A stretch of DNA of 32,261 nucleotides from Treponema sp. (GTDB taxonomy: Bacteria > Spirochaetota > Spirochaetia > Treponematales > Breznakiellaceae). Location of the stretch: positions 1 through 32,261 of the forward strand of contig JAITNP010000048.1 of assembly GCA_031290455.1 (NCBI GenBank). The letters are read 5' to 3'. A model generated the notes under the pieces. It worked only from the letters and a program-made list of their open reading frames with translations. It did no database searches and was not told the DNA's origin. Shown here one piece after another: positions 13,398-21,684 of this stretch (positions are counted from its first letter, which is position 1; each line of letters starts with the position of its first letter). Made by a program: the position numbers and the translations under genes.

Positions 13398-14690
13398 GTG
13401 ATTATGCAAAGCAGCATAGAATTTTTAAGGAAAAACGGTCTCTGCCCCCCCTATACAAAACTCAATAAACTTGATAAAGTAAAATCTATGGATATGCCAG
13501 CCTCTTTATTTGATATTGATTCCTCCTCTGTTGCAGTTCCAAAACAGGCAAAAAATCGCTCTTTTGCGCCAACCCTTGACTTATTTGAAGCATTATATGA
13601 AAATAATGACTATCTTACTAAGCAAATTATTACTTACATAGGCAATAAACGTTCGCTTTTGCAGTTTATTACCAAGGGAATACAGAAGGTTCAAAAATAC
13701 TTGAACAAAAACAGGTTAAATATGTTTGATGTGTTTTCTGGATCAGGGATTGTTGCAAGGCATTTTAAGCAATATTCAAACCTTCTCCTTGTTAATGATT
13801 TGGAAAAATATGTAAAAATTACCAGTGAATGTTATTTGTCAAACAAAAGCGACTTGGACATGAATTTGTTAAAGTCTTTATATACCGATCTTTCTGAAAC
13901 AATTACAAAAAAACCGCTCGTCTCCGGTATTGTTACGGAATTATACGCTCCAAAAGATGATGAAAATGTACAGAAGGATGAACGGGTATTTTATACACGC
14001 AAAAACGCAATGTATATAGATACCATGCGCGGTTTGATTGACGCTATTCCTCAAAAATATCAAAAATACTTCCTTGCACCGTTACTTTCGGAAGCTTCGG
14101 TTCATTCCAATACATCTGGTGTGTTTAAGGGATTTTACAAAAACAGAGAGATCGGGATTGGTCAATTTGGCGGAATCAATCAGGATGCCCTATCGAGAAT
14201 AAAAGGCGATATTGCGCTACCATTTCCTATTTTCAGTAACTTTACTGGTGATTTTATCGTTTATAATGGAGATTCAAATGCTGTGATAAAAGAAGCGTCG
14301 GAAGTTGATTTAGCGTATTTAGACCCACCATATAATCAACACCCTTATGGTTCCAATTATTTTATGCTTAACCTGATTCTTGAAAACAAATATCCTGAAC
14401 AAATGAGCAAAATATCAGGCATTCCAGAAAATTGGAATCGCTCCGCATATAACAAGAAGCAATGTGCCTATAACGCGCTCAGTGATTTGGTTACAAATAT
14501 TAAGGCAAAATATGTTCTCATATCTTTTAATTCAGAAGGATTTATTTCACTTGACGAAATGAAAGGTATGTTGGCGAAAATTGGCAAAGTAGAGGTCTTG
14601 GAAACAACGTATAATACATTTCGCGGTTGCCGAAATTTGGCAAATCGTGACATTCATGTTAAAGAATATCTGTATTTGTTGGAGAAATAA
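13398..14690 (+). CDS. D12-class N6-adenine DNA methyltransferase
   Basis: YIGNKRSLLQFI, motif I MFDVFSGSGIVARHF, motif IV DLAYLDPPYNQHPYGSNYFMLNLI. AT-rich compared with neighbours. Confidence 0.92.
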   Translation: MIMQSSIEFLRKNGLCPPYTKLNKLDKVKSMDMPASLFDIDSSSVAVPKQAKNRSFAPTLDLFEALYENNDYLTKQIITYIGNKRSLLQFITKGIQKVQKYLNKNRLNMFDVFSGSGIVARHFKQYSNLLLVNDLEKYVKITSECYLSNKSDLDMNLLKSLYTDLSETITKKPLVSGIVTELYAPKDDENVQKDERVFYTRKNAMYIDTMRGLIDAIPQKYQKYFLAPLLSEASVHSNTSGVFKGFYKNREIGIGQFGGINQDALSRIKGDIALPFPIFSNFTGDFIVYNGDSNAVIKEASEVDLAYLDPPYNQHPYGSNYFMLNLILENKYPEQMSKISGIPENWNRSAYNKKQCAYNALSDLVTNIKAKYVLISFNSEGFISLDEMKGMLAKIGKVEVLETTYNTFRGCRNLANRDIHVKEYLYLLEK

Positions 14691-15204
14691 ATGGCGCACA
14701 AAGATGCATTGCGAAACCAATGGACAGGAACTATAATCAATTAGATTTGATTCTTCTTCGATGCGTCCTGGCGGTGGCGTTTTAAGCATTTTGTCAAAAA
14801 ACGAAAACAAAAAATACCCGATACTGATTACCGAAGTAAAAAATCAAGGTACAAATGATTTGAGAGCTAAAGAGGGGAAAACGAAACAGGCAAAAGGAAA
14901 TGCCATTGAGCGATTAGGAAAAAATGTTATCGGTTTTAGAACCGCGTTATTGCATGAATCAATTTTCCCGTTTGTTTGTTTTGGGGAGGGTTGCGATTTT
15001 GCTCCTGATTCATCAATTTTAGATAGAGTGATAACAATATCCATGTTTGGTGACTTGAATAAAATTAGCGTTCATAATGAAGGACCGAATGGCATATTTA
15101 ATCACGGCAGTTTCTATTTTAGGGAAATAAAATGGACTGTGGATGAAATGGCGAAAATTATGAAGGAATTTGCGGAAAAAAGTGTTTTGTATAAAAACCG
15201 TTAA
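14691..15204 (+). pseudogene. EcoRI-family type II restriction endonuclease relic (N-terminus deleted, catalytic Asp replaced)
   Basis: ATG at 14691 gives MAHKDALRNQWTGTIIN then stop. In another frame, SSMRPGGGVL...YPILITEVKNQGTNDL...KQAKGNAIERLGKNVIGFRTALLHESIFPFVCFGEGCDF aligns by eye with EcoRI SSIKPDGGIV...VVLVAEAKHQGKD...MAAGNAIERSHKNI...LSESHFPYVLFLEGSNF. Confidence 0.78.
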
Positions 15205-15272
15205 GACATCTGTGGCATGCCGCTTCGTTGCAGTATTTTGTTGAAAAAAGTTGTGCTAAAGTGGGAATAGTA

Positions 15273-15287
15273 GCCGCCGTTGGCGGC
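15273..15287. repeat. Short perfect hairpin GCCGCC-GTT-GGCGGC
   Basis: 6-bp GC stem with 3-nt loop, directly abutting the right inverted repeat. Confidence 0.6.
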
Positions 15288-15311
15288 GGGCATTCAAAAC
15301 AGCGCATAACG
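15288..15311 (-). repeat. Right copy of 24-bp inverted repeat flanking the R-M module
   Basis: GGGCATTCAAAACAGCGCATAACG, reverse complement of the left copy except for 2 nt. Confidence 0.85.
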
Positions 15312-15374
15312 AGGTTGCAGAAAAACTCTAGACAAACAGACCATAATCGTGGCTTTATGGCACATGACAAGACG

Positions 15375-15562
15375 ACCAACGGGACGTGGGAACGCCCCCC
15401 CAGGTAAGACCGGGCCGCGCCAATTTTTTCTTCGCTATCCGTGTAGCCCAGGGCCTTTTGCAAAATCCGAACTGCCTCAGATTTTTCAGTCCGTTGCAGG
15501 GGCAATCCCCTGAACCTGTCCTTTACCCTAAGGCCCGTGCGTCCTAAGGTGGTTTGCATCAT
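15375..15562 (-). pseudogene. Aldo/keto reductase relic (N-terminal fragment with internal deletion)
   Basis: Minus-strand MMQTTLGRTGLRV...RGLPLQRTEKSEAVRILQKALGYTDSEEKIGAA resembles the AKR N-terminus (LGRTGLxV, GxPLQR, EAVxxLxxAL, GYTDSEEKIG) but lacks the NFxDTA segment and the rest of the barrel. Confidence 0.6.
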
Positions 15563-15782
15563 ACTCAGTCATCTTAGCCCAGAACAGCCCCACGCCACCG
15601 ACGGTGGCGTATTCCGCATCTCTGGGATGTTCAAAGGGTACCACATCCATGCCGATATAGCTCAGGGTAGCGGTTCTCCCAGAGCCGCTCTTCCCCTTCT
15701 CATGAGGTTATTTCGGGATATTGAGAGACAGCGCCGGAAACACAGTCCTCGCTGCTCTTTAACTTTAATGGCGCTTTAGGTT

Positions 15783-16061
15783 ATGATAAGCAAAACCTAT
15801 ACCTTGGGGGATTATATTGTGAATGTTATTATGATTTGCATGGGAAGCTCCTGCTTTAGCCGGGGCAATGTGCATAACGCCGAATTTATCAAGCGGTACA
15901 TCGTGGAAACCGGGCAGCAGGACAACGTTGCGCTGTCCGGATGCCTCTGCCGGAATGCATGTAAAAAGGGACCCAATATTATCGTTGACGAGAACATGAT
16001 TTCCCAGGTCTCACCGGGAATACTACCGGATTTGCTCGATCAATTACTGGGGAACCGGTGA
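15783..16061 (+). CDS. Thioredoxin-like 2Fe-2S ferredoxin domain protein (true start possibly GTG near 15822)
   Basis: Cys pattern ICMGSSCFSRGN ... SGCLCRNACKKGPNIIVD. Overlaps the hydrogenase-like gene by 4 nt. Confidence 0.8.
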   Translation: MISKTYTLGDYIVNVIMICMGSSCFSRGNVHNAEFIKRYIVETGQQDNVALSGCLCRNACKKGPNIIVDENMISQVSPGILPDLLDQLLGNR

Positions 16062-17818
16062 GTATGATGCGGTTTCACTATCCTATTTACTCCACCCCTG
16101 CCAACTGTCAGGATTGCTACAAATGTATTCGCCGTTGTCCGGTCAAGGCAATCAGCGTCGTAAAGGGTCACGCCCAAATTGTTGAAGCCATGTGTATTCT
16201 TTGCGGACGCTGTGTCATCAATTGCCCCTCCTTTGCGAAACGCCCGCGGAACGATACGGAGCGGGTCAAACAGCTCATGCAGGGGCATAAAAAAGTGTTT
16301 ATCTCCCTGGCGCCTTCATATATTGCGGAATTGAGCGAATTTACACCCCGTCAACTTGAAATAGCCCTTAAACAGCTGGGTTTTTTTGCGATTTCAGAAA
16401 CGGCGCTGGGCGCTGATTTGGTTTCAGCGCAGATTGCCGATGATTTGCAGCGGGGAGCGGCAGAAAGGGACGGGCAAAAACTGGTTATTTCATCGACCTG
16501 TCCCTCAGTGGTTGAATACATAAAACGCTACGCCCCAAGTTTTACGCCGTATATTACCAGCCGGGCCTCTCCCCTGCTGGTCCATGCACGGCTTTTGCGC
16601 AAACACTATGGCAATGATATCGGCGTAGTGTTTGCCGGTCCCTGTATCGCAAGAAAACGGGAGGCCGACCAATGGAAAGAAATCGACGCCGCCATTACCT
16701 TTCATGAACTGCGAAGCTGGTTCAAAGATGAAGGTATATCCGGTGGGACCATCGTAGCGGATAGGGAGGCGGAGTTTGTGCCCTGCCGGGCCGGGAAAGG
16801 CGCGCTTTTTCCCCTGGGTGGCGCCATGATTACCGCCCTGAACCAGTACAGCACGAGGGAGGACAAAACCCCTCCGTTCTTTTCGATAGCGGTTTCCGGT
16901 ATTGACCAAATCAAAGAAACCCTCCAGGTTTTTGATCCCGCATCTTTGACCCGCCCGCTTTTTCTGGACTTGCTTTCCTGTGATGGGGGCTGCATAAACG
17001 GTCCGGGCATGACAAACACCAGTTCCGGCCTCATGCGCCGGGTGAAAATTCTTGAGTACGGGGAAACCGCCAGCGGCACCCTCAACGAGACAGCCCTCGA
17101 AAATGACCTACTGGTTTCAGAGACCCTTCTGGCGCAGGACATGCCGCAGATAACCCACACCGAAGGGGAGATCCGGTCGGCGCTGCGGCTGGTAGGAAAA
17201 TTCACCGCACAGGACGAACTGAACTGCTCAAGCTGCGGGTATGAAACCTGCCGCGACTTTGCCGGGGCAATGCTTGATAACCGGGCGGAACGGACCATGT
17301 GTACCTCCTATATGCGGCTGTTGGCGCAAAAAAAAGCGAACGGCCTTATTCGCGCCATTCCCAGCGGTGTGGTCATTGCTGATAAAAATCTGAAAATTGT
17401 TGAGTGCAATCAGAGTTTCGCCCGGCTTATGGGGCAGGATATCGAAGTAATGTTTGAAGTGACCCCAGGACTTGAAGGGGTCGATTTGCGGAAAATCACC
17501 GGATCGGCCCATTACTTTAAGGATGTGCTTGCGGTGGACAGCCCCGAGGGTATTGAATGTGATATCCGTGAAGGTAAAAAGATTCTGCACATCAATGTAT
17601 TTGTGGTCGAAAAAGGGGAAATCGCCGCCGGCGTTATTGAAGACATTACGGTTCCACAAATCCGGCGGGACGAGACCATATCCCGGGCTCAGAAGATCAT
17701 CGACAAAAATGTGGCCACGGTACAAAAAATCGCCTTCCTCCTGGGGGAAAACGCGGCGGAAACCGAATCAATTCTCTATTCGATTATCGATTCCTATTCC
17801 GAAGGAGCAGATGAATAA
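16058..17818 (+). CDS. [FeFe]-hydrogenase-like protein with 2x4Fe-4S, C-terminal Fe-S and PAS domains (putative H2 sensor)
   Basis: CQDCYKCIRRCP and CILCGRCVINCP; hydrogenase motifs L1 SSTCPSVVEY, L2 GPCIARKREAD, L3 LLSCDGGCINGPG; SSCGYETCRDFAGAMLDNRAERTMC; PAS-like IPSGVVIADKNLKIVECNQSFARLMG. Confidence 0.88.
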   Translation: MSMMRFHYPIYSTPANCQDCYKCIRRCPVKAISVVKGHAQIVEAMCILCGRCVINCPSFAKRPRNDTERVKQLMQGHKKVFISLAPSYIAELSEFTPRQLEIALKQLGFFAISETALGADLVSAQIADDLQRGAAERDGQKLVISSTCPSVVEYIKRYAPSFTPYITSRASPLLVHARLLRKHYGNDIGVVFAGPCIARKREADQWKEIDAAITFHELRSWFKDEGISGGTIVADREAEFVPCRAGKGALFPLGGAMITALNQYSTREDKTPPFFSIAVSGIDQIKETLQVFDPASLTRPLFLDLLSCDGGCINGPGMTNTSSGLMRRVKILEYGETASGTLNETALENDLLVSETLLAQDMPQITHTEGEIRSALRLVGKFTAQDELNCSSCGYETCRDFAGAMLDNRAERTMCTSYMRLLAQKKANGLIRAIPSGVVIADKNLKIVECNQSFARLMGQDIEVMFEVTPGLEGVDLRKITGSAHYFKDVLAVDSPEGIECDIREGKKILHINVFVVEKGEIAAGVIEDITVPQIRRDETISRAQKIIDKNVATVQKIAFLLGENAAETESILYSIIDSYSEGADE

Positions 17819-19050
17819 TGGCGGTATCTTTAACGGATGTATCTTTAGACGAGGATCTGTCTGAAACCTTCATAGAGGTGGATCATTTTCAGGTACGCAA
17901 GTACCATGAAAAAGCAGCGGGAGATGTTTTTCTGTCCCAGAAGAATCACACCGACGGGCGGGTTATCGCGACCCTGTCTGACGGCCTTGGTTCGGGAATC
18001 AAGGCCAGCGTTCTTGCGACCCTTGCCGCCACCATGGCGACCAAATTCATTTCCTTTAATATTCCGATCCGGCGCGCGGCGGAAATTATTATGAACACCC
18101 TTCCGGTATGCAGCGAGCGGGGCATCAGCTATGCGACCTTTACCCTGGTTGATATTGAAACCACTGCGGTGGTAAAAATCATTGAATATCACAATCCCGG
18201 TTATGTGTTGATACGCCAGCAAACCATGATCGAACCAATCAAGGAAATGACCCCCTTTAAGCGGAAAAATAAAAAGACCGGCCCGAAGCAAGACTCGTTT
18301 TTGTTTTATTCAAAGTATGCCGCACGTCCCGGCGACCGGCTGGTGTTCTTTTCGGATGGTGTAACCCAATCGGGCATGGGAACCAAGGAGCGTCCTTTCG
18401 GCTGGGGGGTAGGGGCGCAGCTTTTTATTCTGGAAACCATAAAAAAAACACCCGATATAAGCGCCCGGGATCTGGCCCGGGTGATTGTGCAGGAAGCGGC
18501 TTTTAACGACGGCGGCAAACCCCAGGACGACATTTCCTGCGCCGTGGTCTATTTCAGGCATCCCCGCAACATGCTGATACTAACCGGCCCGCCGGTGTAT
18601 CCTGAAAACGATCGGGAAATCGCACGGCTTTTGGGGGCCTTTGAGGGCATAAAAGTTATCTGCGGGGGGACCACCGCGAATATCATTTCCCGGGAGTTGG
18701 AAAAACCAATAACCATGTCGTGGACAGACTTTGATCCCAAAGTGCCGCCTATGTCCCGGATTGAAGGCGCCGACTTGGTTACTGAAGGAATTATCACCAT
18801 GGGGGTTGTATCAGAAATTCTTTCCGCCAACGGGGAGTATGAACCGGGAAAAAAGAATGCCGCGACAAAAATAGTTGACCTCTTATTAAACAGCGACCGA
18901 ATAACTTTCGTGGTGGGAACAAAGATCAACGAGGCCCATCAGGATCCCAGTATGCCGGTGGAGCTTGAAATACGGCGCAATGTGATAAAAAAAATCGCCG
19001 CCCTGCTGGAAGAACGCTACTTAAAAGAAGTACGGATTCAATATTTTTGA
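17818..19050 (+). CDS. SpoIIE-family PP2C-type serine/threonine phosphatase
   Basis: LSDGLGSGIKASVLA, ATFTLVDIETTAVVKIIEYHNPGYVLI, DRLVFFSDGVTQSGMG and DDISCAVVYFR. Start overlaps the upstream stop. Confidence 0.88.
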   Translation: MAVSLTDVSLDEDLSETFIEVDHFQVRKYHEKAAGDVFLSQKNHTDGRVIATLSDGLGSGIKASVLATLAATMATKFISFNIPIRRAAEIIMNTLPVCSERGISYATFTLVDIETTAVVKIIEYHNPGYVLIRQQTMIEPIKEMTPFKRKNKKTGPKQDSFLFYSKYAARPGDRLVFFSDGVTQSGMGTKERPFGWGVGAQLFILETIKKTPDISARDLARVIVQEAAFNDGGKPQDDISCAVVYFRHPRNMLILTGPPVYPENDREIARLLGAFEGIKVICGGTTANIISRELEKPITMSWTDFDPKVPPMSRIEGADLVTEGIITMGVVSEILSANGEYEPGKKNAATKIVDLLLNSDRITFVVGTKINEAHQDPSMPVELEIRRNVIKKIAALLEERYLKEVRIQYF

Positions 19051-19100
19051 TCCGCTTCAATGTGGGATGGGTGCGGGGATCGGGGCCGATAATCAGCGGA

Positions 19101-19231
19101 CGTGAGGGGGCAGGAAAATCCCTGGGGCGCTCATGCTAGGGTTCTGGGACGAGATTGGATTGAGCTTCACGCTTTGGGGCCAGAACCCGTCGGTCACATG
19201 AGCGCCCCAGGGATTTTCCTGCCCCCCCACG
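19101..19231. repeat. 131-bp long inverted repeat / hairpin element
   Basis: 35-nt arms CGTGAGGGGGCAGGAAAATCCCTGGGGCGCTCATG (19101-19135) and CATGAGCGCCCCAGGGATTTTCCTGCCCCCCCACG (19197-19231) with one mismatch; inner 9-bp pair GGGTTCTGG (19139-19147) / CCAGAACCC (19180-19188). Confidence 0.95.
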
Positions 19232-19291
19232 GACGATGGTTCCGGCGTGGTCGCGCAATATCCCGAAAAATGATACAATACGGTACAGCAG

Positions 19292-19780
19292 TTGACCGAA
19301 CAGGAGGCCCTGCTGCAGCCCTTTGACGGGAAACGCAACAACTTTGAACTGCATATTTGGCCCGGCTCCCAAAAGAACGGGTACTATGACAACGAGGAGC
19401 TATTCATCAATCTCCGGGCCAATGAAGATTGCTATTTTGTGGTGTATCAGGTTGATATTGACAACAACATGCATCTACCCCAACTTCTGGGAGATCGGCA
19501 AAAATGTCCTCAAGGTGGGGGTTACCCGGACCATCCCGGAAGACACCAGTTTTGTGCTTCACCCCCTTACGGAGAAGAACGGATCTTCGTGTACGCTTCC
19601 CAGCGCCCCTTCACCATTCCTGAAGACCAGTACAGCCCCCAGTCCATTTCCCGGGAGCGTCTTGCCTCCCCCAGGCGCTCTGGCGGATTGAGAGCGGTTC
19701 CGGCGACGGTTCCAAAGCCTTGTCGGTAGTTCCCCGGGGCGCTACCGGACAATTCAGCTATACCATACTGCCGAAATAGA
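19292..19780 (+). pseudogene. DUF4384-like protein relic with two frameshifts
   Basis: Reading across frames: FELHIWPGSQKNGYYDNEELFINLRANEDCYFVVYQVDIDNNMHL / IYPNFWEIGKNVLKVGVTRTIPEDTSFVLHPL / YGEERIFVYASQRPFTIPEDQYSPQSISRE. Confidence 0.6.
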
Positions 19781-19874
19781 CGGACATTTTATACACCCTG
19801 CCGGAATTAAACCCCATGTGACCTCCGATCTAGTTTATGTGGGTTAAATTTGTATTTTTAGGCAATGCATCCCC

Positions 19875-19902
19875 TTGACATTGGCCAAGACATCAGTATA
19901 AT
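19875..19902 (+). promoter_or_regulatory. Consensus sigma70-type promoter TTGACA-N16-TATAAT
   Basis: TTGACA at 19875-19880 and TATAAT at 19897-19902; predicted TSS about 19909, where riboswitch P1 begins. Confidence 0.8.
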
Positions 19903-19908
19903 AAAATT

Positions 19909-20070
19909 TGTATACTTCAGAGGAAGTGAGGTGAAATGCCTCCGCTATCCCGTAACTGTAATCGGGTACGATTCTATCAGGGCAACCACTGGTTATAAAG
20001 AAAGTATTTTCTTTTTCCGGGAAGGTTGATGGAAAAGGTTGATCCGTAAGTCAGGAGACTTTGGTATACA
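19909..20070 (+). ncRNA. Cobalamin (B12) riboswitch
   Basis: GGAAGTGAGGTGAAATGCCTCCGCTATCCCGTAACTGTAATCGGG ... GCAACCACTGG ... CCGGGAAGGTTGATGG ... GATCCGTAAGTCAGGAGAC. Closing P1 stem TGTATAC (19909-19915) / GTATACA (20064-20070). Confidence 0.92.
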
Positions 20071-20182
20071 TAATCTTATTTGCCAGGCTTCGTGGATAGG
20101 GCCGGAGGTATCATTCGTTTCTTATAAACGGCTTTATCGAAGAATGCTTGCATGTAAGGTTTTTTATTTTTTTGTGAAAATA

Positions 20183-20245
20183 GAACGTCGTAACGAACAT
20201 GCTTTTAACGGTTTTCGCATGATTCGTTATGGCGTTCTTTATTGT
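20183..20245. terminator. Imperfect hairpin, likely bidirectional terminator between the riboswitch transcript and mtaB
   Basis: GAACGTCGTAACGAACATGC (20183-20202) pairs with GCATGATTCGTTATGGCGTTC (20217-20237), T-rich on both exits. A T-run GGTTTTTTATTTTTTT at about 20159-20173 precedes it. Confidence 0.6.
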
Positions 20246-20247
20246 CT

Positions 20248-21678
20248 TTATTCAAGCCGTTCCGCCAGCGCGTCAAAACGGGAATTTTCTTCCCCTTCCA
20301 CCGGGAGGCTGCGGAGCCTGCAGCGCACCATACTTCCCGGTGGAAGGGCTTGTTCATGGGGCAGGGTAATCAGCAGTTTTAGATAATTATCAGATACCCC
20401 GGTGGCCAAACCCGAAGTCCCCGGCCCCTTCACCTTCGATTCAATGATGGCTTCCACCGTTCTTCCCATCCACCGGTGGATATACCCCTGCCGTCCCTGC
20501 TGGCCAAGGACCAGGAGCCGCTCCACCCGGGCAACCGCCTCCCGTTCACTGACCGGTTCCTTGAAATGATATGCCTCGGTGCCGGGCCGGGGGGAATAGG
20601 GAAAGGCATGTATCCAGGCAAACCCAATGCTCCGGCATAATTCGTAGGTTTTTTCAAATTCTGCCTCGGTTTCCCCGGGAAACCCCGTGATAATATCACT
20701 CGCTAAGAAGGGGTCATCTTTGACAGAACGCAAACGACTTACTCCCTGCTCAATAGTATCAGGGGTATAAGGACGCCTCATTTTTTCAAGGATGCGGGAA
20801 CTGCCGGACTGCACGGAAAGGTGAAAATGGGGGCGTATCCGCGGATGAGCCAGGATGGTAATAAAATCCTCCCGCATCCCTTCCGGTTCAAGAGAGGAGA
20901 GCCGCAGCCCTATCCGTTCTGTTCTGTCCAGGAGATACCCCAGAAGCCCTGCAAGGTCCAACCCTGAGCGATACCGGCTAATATTGACCCCGGTTAGCAC
21001 CGCTTCTCCATAGCCCTTGGCTTCCAAGGCCTGCAGGGCGGACAAGACCTGTTCCGCCTCAAGGCTCACCCCCGGCCCCCGTGCCAGGCTGACCCGGCAG
21101 TAGGAACAGCGGTTATCGCATCCGTCCTGAATTTTTAAGAAAGCCCTGGAATGAAAAGAACAATCCGTCTGGTTAAACCGGAACCGTTCATGCTTATGGG
21201 GCGACCATTGGGCTAAGAGGTTCGGTAATACCAGCGATACCATTGCCGGATCCGCTGCCCTGGCATGGGTCTCCCCTCCCATCGCTTCAGAGAGCAATCG
21301 AGGCAGGTCCAGGAGGGCGCTTTTGTGATCCCCCGGAACCACGAAGAGCCGATCTTCATGACAGAAGAGGCCGCCGGCCTCCATTTCCAAAGCCCTCAGG
21401 CGCTCACCCTCTAACTGGGCATAGCAGCCGGTTACGATAATAACAGCCCGGGGATGGTCTCGCAACATTTTCCGGATAATCCTGCGGGCCTTCTGTTCAG
21501 CCTTGGAGGTTACTGTACAGGTGTTGACCACGAGGATATCCGGGACACCGTGCCGGTCAAGGTCCCCTGATTCCCAAGGAAGAATTTCAAAACCTTCACG
21601 CTTAAAGGCATCGGCAATGGATTCACTTTCAAGCTGATTTAACTTGCAGCCCAAAGTATAGGTGGAAAGAGCAAGCAT
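20248..21678 (-). CDS. mtaB: tRNA t6A37 methylthiotransferase MtaB (radical SAM)
   Basis: YTLGCKLNQLESESIADAF, VVNTCTVTSKAEQKARR, radical SAM KIQDGCDNRCSYCRV, C-terminal TRAM-like region. Confidence 0.92.
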   Translation of the reverse strand: MLALSTYTLGCKLNQLESESIADAFKREGFEILPWESGDLDRHGVPDILVVNTCTVTSKAEQKARRIIRKMLRDHPRAVIIVTGCYAQLEGERLRALEMEAGGLFCHEDRLFVVPGDHKSALLDLPRLLSEAMGGETHARAADPAMVSLVLPNLLAQWSPHKHERFRFNQTDCSFHSRAFLKIQDGCDNRCSYCRVSLARGPGVSLEAEQVLSALQALEAKGYGEAVLTGVNISRYRSGLDLAGLLGYLLDRTERIGLRLSSLEPEGMREDFITILAHPRIRPHFHLSVQSGSSRILEKMRRPYTPDTIEQGVSRLRSVKDDPFLASDIITGFPGETEAEFEKTYELCRSIGFAWIHAFPYSPRPGTEAYHFKEPVSEREAVARVERLLVLGQQGRQGYIHRWMGRTVEAIIESKVKGPGTSGLATGVSDNYLKLLITLPHEQALPPGSMVRCRLRSLPVEGEENSRFDALAERLE

Positions 21679-21684
21679 GCAAAT

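Noticed and set aside
16058-19050. Sporulation function suggested by SpoIIE-like and (elsewhere) GerM-like domains
   Set aside because: Both domains are widespread in non-sporulating bacteria; SpoIIE here is a generic PP2C output domain and GerM is an envelope-associated domain.
19093-19341. Opposing ORFs through the long hairpin (19093..19341 minus, 19102..19326 plus)
   Set aside because: Both translate the hairpin arms (QENPWGAH..., MSAPGIFLPPH) and have no RBS or family signal; better explained as a repeat.
20039-20386. ORF 20039..20386 as the gene controlled by the cobalamin riboswitch
   Set aside because: Its start lies inside the riboswitch and it runs antisense through the terminator and the mtaB 3' end; composition is not protein-like.
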